64,000 nt of DNA, from positions 8,624,563 to 8,688,562 of the forward strand of contig OU452212.1 in the NCBI GenBank assembly GCA_911728435.2, read 5' to 3'. Within the stretch, counting starts at the first letter, position 1; each line of letters opens with the position of its first letter. The notes under the pieces are model-generated. The model saw only the letters and a program-made list of their open reading frames with translations. It was not told the DNA's origin and did no database searches. Both the position numbers and the translations under genes were made by a program. This stretch comes from Apoderus coryli (taxonomy: Eukaryota > Arthropoda > Insecta > Coleoptera > Attelabidae). This document shows, piece after piece, positions 58,566 to 64,000 of the stretch.

Positions 58566-58724
58566 CTCAAGTTGAAAAAAATAAATTTTTGAAAGAAACT
58601 GAAATTAAAATTTTTCGTTTTTATTTTTTAATTATTTTGTTAACGAAGCTTTAAAAAAACTGAAATAACTTTCTGAGAGCAATTTTTTCTGCCCTACAAG
58701 ATGCTGGTTTCAGATTTAAAATCC

Positions 58725-58754
58725 GACGTTTCGTCTCTTGACAACCATCATCAT
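58725..58754 (-). ncRNA. Hammerhead-like motif, core mutated
   Basis: The minus strand reads ATGATGA (58754-58748), spacer TGGTTGTCAAGAGAC, then GAAACGTC (58732-58725) with palindromic ACGT and the following C. The first core base is A instead of C, so it should be inactive. Stem II (GGTTG with no good partner) is poor. Confidence 0.35.
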
Positions 58755-59460
58755 CATCTTTATTTTTTCTTATGGCGGCTGTTTTTGATTTTGGTCTCAT
58801 TCGACAGAGCATTTCATTCTGATTTCTTTCATTACTTGTTTCTGATACTGGAAATGGGGCAATTTCTTATAATACTCAAATACATGACAATTAAATTAAT
58901 ATTACCAATACAACTAAAACAGTAATAAGAAGAAAAAAAAGGGAACAATTAGTTTAGCTCAAAGACACATTCGCGCTCTTTTTTGAACGCTTTGAACAGG
59001 CTCATATTTGGATGAATATTGTTCAAGAACTGTTTTTCTTGCATTCCGATTTTTGGCATATTAAATTTGTAGCATATCGCGTTCTAGAAAGTTAAGTGAC
59101 TGTATAAAAAAGGTAAAAAACTAAAACAATGGTAATCCCATCAATTATAACTCCAAGGGGTGCTGTTGGGGGTTTTCTCCTCTCTTTGTATTTGATGTCA
59201 GGTCAAAACCGGTAGAATATATTCAAATTATATATATTTATTATTTATATTACAATCGCTAAATTAAATTGATATGAAACATCTGTTTCAAACGGTTAAT
59301 AAATATAGAAAACTCATTTTATAAATTGATATAAAGGTAATTTATAAATTTTTGATATCAGTATGAAATTTCATCAGGCTTTTTATGGTTTATCGATTCG
59401 TAAAAATATTATTTAAATTTAACACTGGGCAGTACTGCTGCTTTTTCATATTATTTTTAT

Positions 59461-59551
59461 AGGAAGAGGTTTAGAAGAATTCGGCATTGTTCTCTGACTT
59501 ACTCTAACAATTTGAGTATGTTGTCGTTCGGCTGCCAAATGTAAAGCTGCA
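59461..59551 (-). pseudogene. Duplicate of the 3' end of the mind bomb exon
   Basis: About 91 bp matches 60078-60168 nearly base for base: CGGCATTGTTCTCTGACTTA, then AACAATTTGAGTATGTTGTC and CTGCCAAATGTAAAGCTG. It contains the last ~48 coding bases of the exon ([15 protein letters not shown]; Val changed to Ala) plus its GTAAGT donor. The upstream part of the exon is replaced by the 150-bp array, so this copy cannot be spliced as an exon. Confidence 0.85.
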
Positions 59552-59554
59552 TTT

Positions 59555-60062
59555 AAAACTTTAAACGTATATATCTCGAAAACGGTAAGAGATATCGAAA
59601 AACGGACTTGGTTCTTTATAATTCCGGCCTTTTCTGCTCGGAATAGGGCCCTCTATCACTATACCAAGTTTCAACCATTTTGGAATCATCAGTTTTTTTG
59701 AGAAAAAAATTTAAACGTAAATATCTCGAAAACGGTAAGAGATATCGAAAAACGGACTTGATTCTTTATAATTCCGGCCTTTTCTGCTCCGAATAGGGCC
59801 CTCTATCACTACACCAAGTTTCAACCATTTTGGAATCATCAGTTTTTTTGAGAAAAAACTTTAAACGTAAATATCTCGAAAACGGTAAGGGATATCCAAA
59901 AACGGACTTGGTTCTTTATAATTCCGGCCTTTTCTGCTCCAAATAGGGCCCTCTATTACTACACCAAGTTTCAACCATTTTGGAATCATCAGTTTTTTAG
60001 AGAAAAAACTTTAAACGTAAATATCTCGAAAACGGTAAGAGATATCGAAAAACGGACTTGGT
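59555..60062. repeat. 150-bp tandem repeat, about 3.4 copies
   Basis: AACGGTAAGAGATATCGAAA is at 59581 and 59731, and after small changes at 59881 and 60031, an exact 150-bp period. Units share TTCTTTATAATTCCGGCCTT and GGGCCCTCTA. Differences are one to three bases per unit. It separates the partial and full copies of the mind bomb exon. Confidence 0.95.
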
Positions 60063-60119
60063 TAGAGACAGTGGGAGAGGGAGAGGTTTAGAAGGATTCG
60101 GCATTGTTCTCTGACTTAC

Positions 60120-60339
60120 TCTAACAATTTGAGTATGTTGTCGTTCGACTGCCAAATGTAAAGCTGTCTGTAAGTTGATATTTTGCAGATCCATGTTAGC
60201 TTTACCATTTAAAACTAACTGTTCAGCTACTTCAACGTGGTTATTTAAAGCTGCGAGATGTAACGCTGTGTATCCGTCATCTTTCTTTTCATCAACTATC
60301 CAAGGGCGTGGTAGTTTTGCCAGAAGAATTTTCATAGCA
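60120..60339 (-). CDS. mib1: Isolated mind bomb (MIB1) ankyrin exon
   Basis: Mind bomb is a RING E3 ligase that ubiquitinates Delta/Serrate to activate Notch signalling. The minus strand has an acceptor TTTGTTTCAG and then [55 protein letters not shown] and [16 protein letters not shown], then donor GTAAGT. These are two consecutive ankyrin repeats with the very conserved [30 protein letters not shown] of MIB1. The 220-bp exon has an open frame and both splice sites. The next exon (carrying the following ankyrin repeat) is not found downstream to 51600, nor any preceding exon upstream to 64000. It may be part of a nested gene with giant introns, a duplicated stray exon, or a sign of misassembly. 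Confidence 0.85.
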
Positions 60340-60881
60340 CTGAAACAAAACGTGAATCATTTGAAACTACTAATAGACCAGGGTGGATAATTTTTGAAAC
60401 CAAAAAAAATTATAGTAGGAAAAGGTAGAGAATATAACAAAAATGAAAGGAAAAATAAATTCTGAGGTCGGGAAAGGGGATGGGGGTGAGTTTTTAAGGG
60501 TAAAAAACGGTTAATCTCGATTTCCGGGAAAACTGCAAGTCCTATGAAAAAAAGTTAAAGGGCAAAGTTGTAGGTAACAAAAAGATCTACAACTTTTGTA
60601 TCGATACTTTTTTCACATAACCTCAAAATTTATGTGAAAAATTCGAAAAACCGAGTTTTTGGTTTTTTATTTTTATCTTTTGCAAACAAATTTATTTTTT
60701 CAGGAAATTTGGTGAAAACTTACCTTTGTATGTCCCAAACATACAGTAATTTTTTTGATTTAAAATATTTATTTTTTCACCTTATTTTGACGTAATATCG
60801 AAAAAGCACTCTAATTTTCAATCGAAAATTCTCACGTCAAAATATCTGCTTTTTTAAAAAAGTTGGTGTGTTTTTTGTTCG

Positions 60882-61226
60882 TTGAAATCTCTACTTTCTG
60901 ATGGTATAAATAGTTTCAAATATGAATCCTTAAAAAATATCGTTGCATTTCTCCATTGTTTTTCTGGTTGCGATACAACATCTGGATTTGCCGGAAAAGG
61001 CAACTCTTTATTAGCCGATACAAATGTGTCAAATTTGGCCAATATTTTTTATAAAAAAGATGCGATCAAAGAAGATATACAAAAAAATGGATTACAATTA
61101 ATATATCGTAAATTTCACTCTCGTCACCCAAAGCACTGCTACGAAACTCTGACAGGTGATATAGCACGCGTGCTGTTACGTATAACTTGCCATGAGCTAC
61201 ATGAGGAGACCGTTGTTTACTCTTAA
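60882..61226 (+). pseudogene. Fragment with the HCFSGCDTTSGFAGKG signature
   Basis: The 114-residue frame reads SLKNIVAFLHCFSGCDTTSG, FAGKGNSLLADTNVSNLANI and FHSRHPKHCYETLTGDIARV. The HxxxGCDTTS...GKG block is one I associate with repetitive uncharacterised arthropod proteins, often multi-copy and probably of transposon origin. No catalytic domain can be named. The frame is not tied to a start signal, and neighbouring sequence shows no matching exons. Treated as a mobile-gene remnant. Confidence 0.5.
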
Positions 61227-61880
61227 ACCTATTTATAACCCCGCATGAATCTTGTTGCAGATATTACGGGCATGCCGTGACATTGCGTGACTTCACGTGG
61301 CGTAATAACAGTCTTTTAGCGCCTTTAAACGCTAGGTGATATTTTATCAATATCAAAACTATGCTGAATTATGACACACTGGTCGCTCCTGACTCCAAGT
61401 ATTTGTAAATTCCTACTAAGCTCCGCTACTGCCGAAGGGTTAGAGTGGGAACTTTTGATATGTGTTCGTTCTAACCACCACCGCGGCAATTCACACTGCT
61501 CCTGGACAATAAACGTTATAGAGCGTTCTCTATGTCTATGTCAGAGGGAACATAACCTCAAATGTTGAATCAAGACCATTTCTCCTGTGAAACGGTTTTA
61601 ACTAGGATTACCGGCAATATAAGCTCTGAAAGTTTATATATATGTATGGGGATATCGTAATAGAGTAATATGTCGGCAATGCGACTTAAAAGTTTCCGTC
61701 ACGATGTCGAGTTTGGACATTTTTCTTTCTGTTTTCATTCGAAGGAAAATATATTATATTGCTACGGAAAAGTGAGATACGAAAGTAGTTGTAATATGTT
61801 GTGTTGTCTCTCACGTTTTACGATAAGGTATTTGAAAGCGTCACATATATATAGGACGTCCTATTAGTTAGCTTTATGAA
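61227..61880. other. Rpn2 intron, nothing recognised
   Basis: A moderately GC-richer stretch (61240-61620) contains only short open frames without family features. No repeats are evident. Confidence 0.4.
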
Positions 61881-61899
61881 TGACTTGAGGTTTTATTTT

Positions 61900-62305
61900 T
61901 AAAGTTTTATTTTGCAGTAATGCCGCCTTTTTTGCGATAACAGTGCCTCTCCAACAAGCCAAATAAACTATTGTCCTCGAGGCTCTTTTGATCGCTTCAA
62001 GGCTTACCAATTACCATTATACTATCCTCGTATTTGGAGGAGACACTTACATGAAAACTTTCCCCAACGCTGGTTTGGGCGAGGCCAAGATGCTCCTGTT
62101 AAATGGCCACCCCGATCCCCAGATCTTACTCCCTTGGACTATTCAGTCTAGGGATGTATGAAAGATTTTGTTTATAAGGTTCCGATTTTGAGTGAACATC
62201 ATTTAGGTAATAGATAGAATCTTACAAGATTTTCTTTACTAAAAAGAGCTCGCATATGCATTGAAAAAAATGGGGGTCATATCGAGCAATTTCTTTATTA
62301 GACTG
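61900..62305 (+). pseudogene. Tc1/mariner-related transposase tail, degenerate
   Basis: The + strand can be read as PRIWRRHLHENFPQRWFGRG, APVKWPPRSPDLTPLDYSV, a stop, then CMKDFVYKVPILSEHHLGNR and, later, ARICIEKNGGHIEQFLY before TAG. This is the same insect transposase family as the fragment at 25780 (WIGRGG...WPxRSPxLxPxD). Stops and a frame change interrupt it. No terminal repeat is located with certainty. Confidence 0.72.
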
Positions 62306-63384
62306 GTAGTTTTTCTAATGTTTATTTAGTTACTTTTTCATGTTTTTAAAATAATATGTTTAAATACTTAATATTTCCAATTAAGTTAAAAATAATAAAC
62401 TATTTCGTGTTCGTAGTGTTTAGTTTAATTGCCTTTTCGAAAACTCTACTTAATTTGATGCACGATTTGAGTTAAATATGCTTGATTTAGTAGTGAAAAT
62501 ACCGTGAGCCGCGTAGACAACAAGAGCCAATACTTTTCAAAATATCTCAAAAACAAATGAATTTATCCAAATTTTATAAGAGTTAAAAAATAATCAGAAA
62601 TACATAGTAACCTATAAAAACTTAGTTTAGAAGTCATTGGCGTAGGTAATAAAAACTTGGAGGGGTCAATGGGTACTGAACATTCCGTATTTCGGCTATT
62701 TAGTTCTTTTTTTTTTTTGGAAAGAAGTAGCTGTTTATGCTGAAGCCACACCCATATCCAATATCTCAATAAATACTAGAATTATTAAAAAATATTGGTT
62801 TATAAATTTTTTGACGCTGTATATCGAACATGGAGGGTTAAAATGAAAAATGACATCTGTAACAAACAATACCTAGTACGCCCCTGTCGTGTCACTGCAC
62901 GTGTGCTTTTCGGCAACCCTTTGACTATCGAGTACCGCATCCAGAGTGTTTACTTATTTTGACTTTAGTTTTATACTTGCTGCGATCTTTGTGTAATTTA
63001 TTCAGTAGAAGACTAGATTTTCATCTGTTTCAAAAAAACCCCTAACAAAAAACCCTAAAAAAGCTTAACAACATCAAAGCTTGCAACACATCTTAAAACT
63101 CATATTATTTTTGCTCACGGAATCTGTGGTTAACGGATTGACCTCTTTTTTTCAGACATCCTGTATATATAAACACGGTAATAACGATTTTTCAGTTTTT
63201 CTCCTACAGATAGGAAGACTGTTGTGACAAATTACCGGATGTGTATACATTATACTGGTCGGCACCCTATCTCTAGGGTAGTTATAATAATAGGTGGCCC
63301 TATCTGAAATAGGTAGACCCAGTCAACAACTATACTACAGTCGTATGGGTCTGAGCTACCATCATAACGGGGGTGTCTATAATA
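62306..63384. other. Rpn2 intron, nothing recognised
   Basis: AT-rich sequence with no conserved protein. CATCCTGTATATATA at about 63158 resembles the transposon-end motif seen elsewhere in the window, but no partner is found. Confidence 0.4.
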
Positions 63385-63922
63385 TATATACACTGTGTCC
63401 AAGATAAGAATGGGATAGCATTGTTACAATCTTGGTTATATTAGAGAAAATTTGTACAATTTAAATACCTTTTAAATGGTGTTTTCAAAAGTAAAGTAAC
63501 TTTAGCCGTTTTCGAGAAATTTTGAAAAAACTATTTTTCGCGATTTTAGTTTTTATTTATTTCTGACATCATTTTTACAGATAGAAACAAATTAAAAGCA
63601 CTTTCTTGTTGTTACTTTTTGAGGAGAATAACATAGCGTTTACAAATTTTCACTACGACGTTTCGTTTTTGAAAAACCATCATCAACTTCGTTTTTTAAA
63701 ATACTGCTCTGGATTTTTTATTGTTAAATTTAATGTTATTCTCTTCTAAAAGTAACAATGAGAAAGTACATTTCCTTTTTTTATATCTGTAAAAATAATG
63801 TCAGAAATAAATAAAAACTAAAATCGCAAAAAATCGTTTTTTGAAAAATTCTCGAAATCAAATAAAGTTACTTTTCAAGATTCCAATGATATCCCATTCT
63901 TATCTTGGACATAGTGTATATA
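63385..63922. mobile_element. 538-bp fold-back element carrying a hammerhead-like motif
   Basis: The left end TATATACACTGTGTCCAAGA and the AAGAATGGGAT that follows are matched in inverted order at the right (ATCCCATTCTTATCTTGGAC, ending TATATA at 63922). Inner blocks are also inverted: GCCGTTTTCGAGAA with TTCTCGAAATC, TTTTCGCGATTTTAG with CTAAAATCGCAAAA, and GTTACTTTTTGAGGAGAATA with its partner at about 63735. The centre near 63690 holds CGACGTTTCG...CATCATCAA. A half copy lies at 43305. Confidence 0.85.
63657..63686 (-). ncRNA. Hammerhead-like motif, core mutated
   Basis: This is identical in layout to the motif at 43591: minus strand TTGATGA (63686-63680), GTTT/AAAC spacer, GAAACGTC (63664-63657) with palindromic ACGT. 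The same C-to-T change in the first core base is present in both copies, so it was already in the family's ancestor or was selected against cleavage. Confidence 0.4.
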
Positions 63923-64000
63923 CAGGGTAAGTCTAGTAAAACTGTTGCAAAAGAGATACACATATCAAAAGCATGTGTTTTTTTAATAGAACACCCTGTA

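Noticed and set aside
61371..61867. Two 65-residue + strand frames
   Set aside because: No recognisable domain, no support from composition or neighbouring exons.

Overview
The window is nuclear DNA of an arthropod, almost certainly an insect. It is AT-rich, has spliced genes with GT-AG introns, and is packed with transposon remnants and tandem repeats. Three conserved genes on the + strand form the backbone. The transposon mix (RTE-like and CR1/jockey-like LINEs, mariner/Tc1, hAT, hammerhead-like motifs of Penelope type) would fit a TE-rich beetle or similar insect, but the species cannot be fixed from the sequence.

Positions 51-31133 hold the 3' part of a tensin gene (Drosophila blistery). 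Thirteen exons encode 1122 residues, from the end of the PTEN-type phosphatase/C2 region through a long Ser/Pro-rich linker to the SH2 and PTB domains. All exon phases join without error. An 18.3-kb intron (1244-19538) carries a 164-bp satellite, three LINE fragments, a Tc1-type deletion derivative, a hAT element with an 8-bp target duplication, a broken unidentified coding fragment and a tRNA-Ala-like sequence. Later introns hold an alternating inverted-repeat cluster, a rearranged mariner and a Penelope-type hammerhead-like motif.

Positions 34053-34398 encode the 25-residue ribosomal protein L41. Positions 36006-51595 hold the first eleven exons (641 residues) of the 26S proteasome subunit Rpn2/PSMD1. 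The first nine exons lie within 2.4 kb. Exons 10 and 11 are separated by introns of 9.8 and 3.1 kb, and the remaining third of the gene is not visible, so the next intron exceeds 12 kb or the sequence is misjoined.

The Rpn2 introns are the accessory part of the window. They contain a 1.7-kb fold-back element, a possible nested securin-like gene with a frameshift on the minus strand, and a mariner remnant. Tandem arrays have units of 333, about 207, 674, 174, 160, 124/488, about 310 and 150 bp. There is also one splice-bordered exon of the Notch-pathway E3 ligase mind bomb on the minus strand, part of which has been duplicated around the 150-bp array.

The most interesting signals are: (1) interspersed CTGATGA...GAAA motifs whose putative stem III is palindromic (ACGT, ACATGT, near-ACCGGT), as expected for dimeric hammerhead ribozymes of Penelope-like elements; (2) the stray mind bomb exon; (3) the securin-like nested gene; (4) two higher-order satellite arrays inside an intron of an essential gene; (5) inverted-end DNA transposon derivatives. 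None of these is a proven new system.
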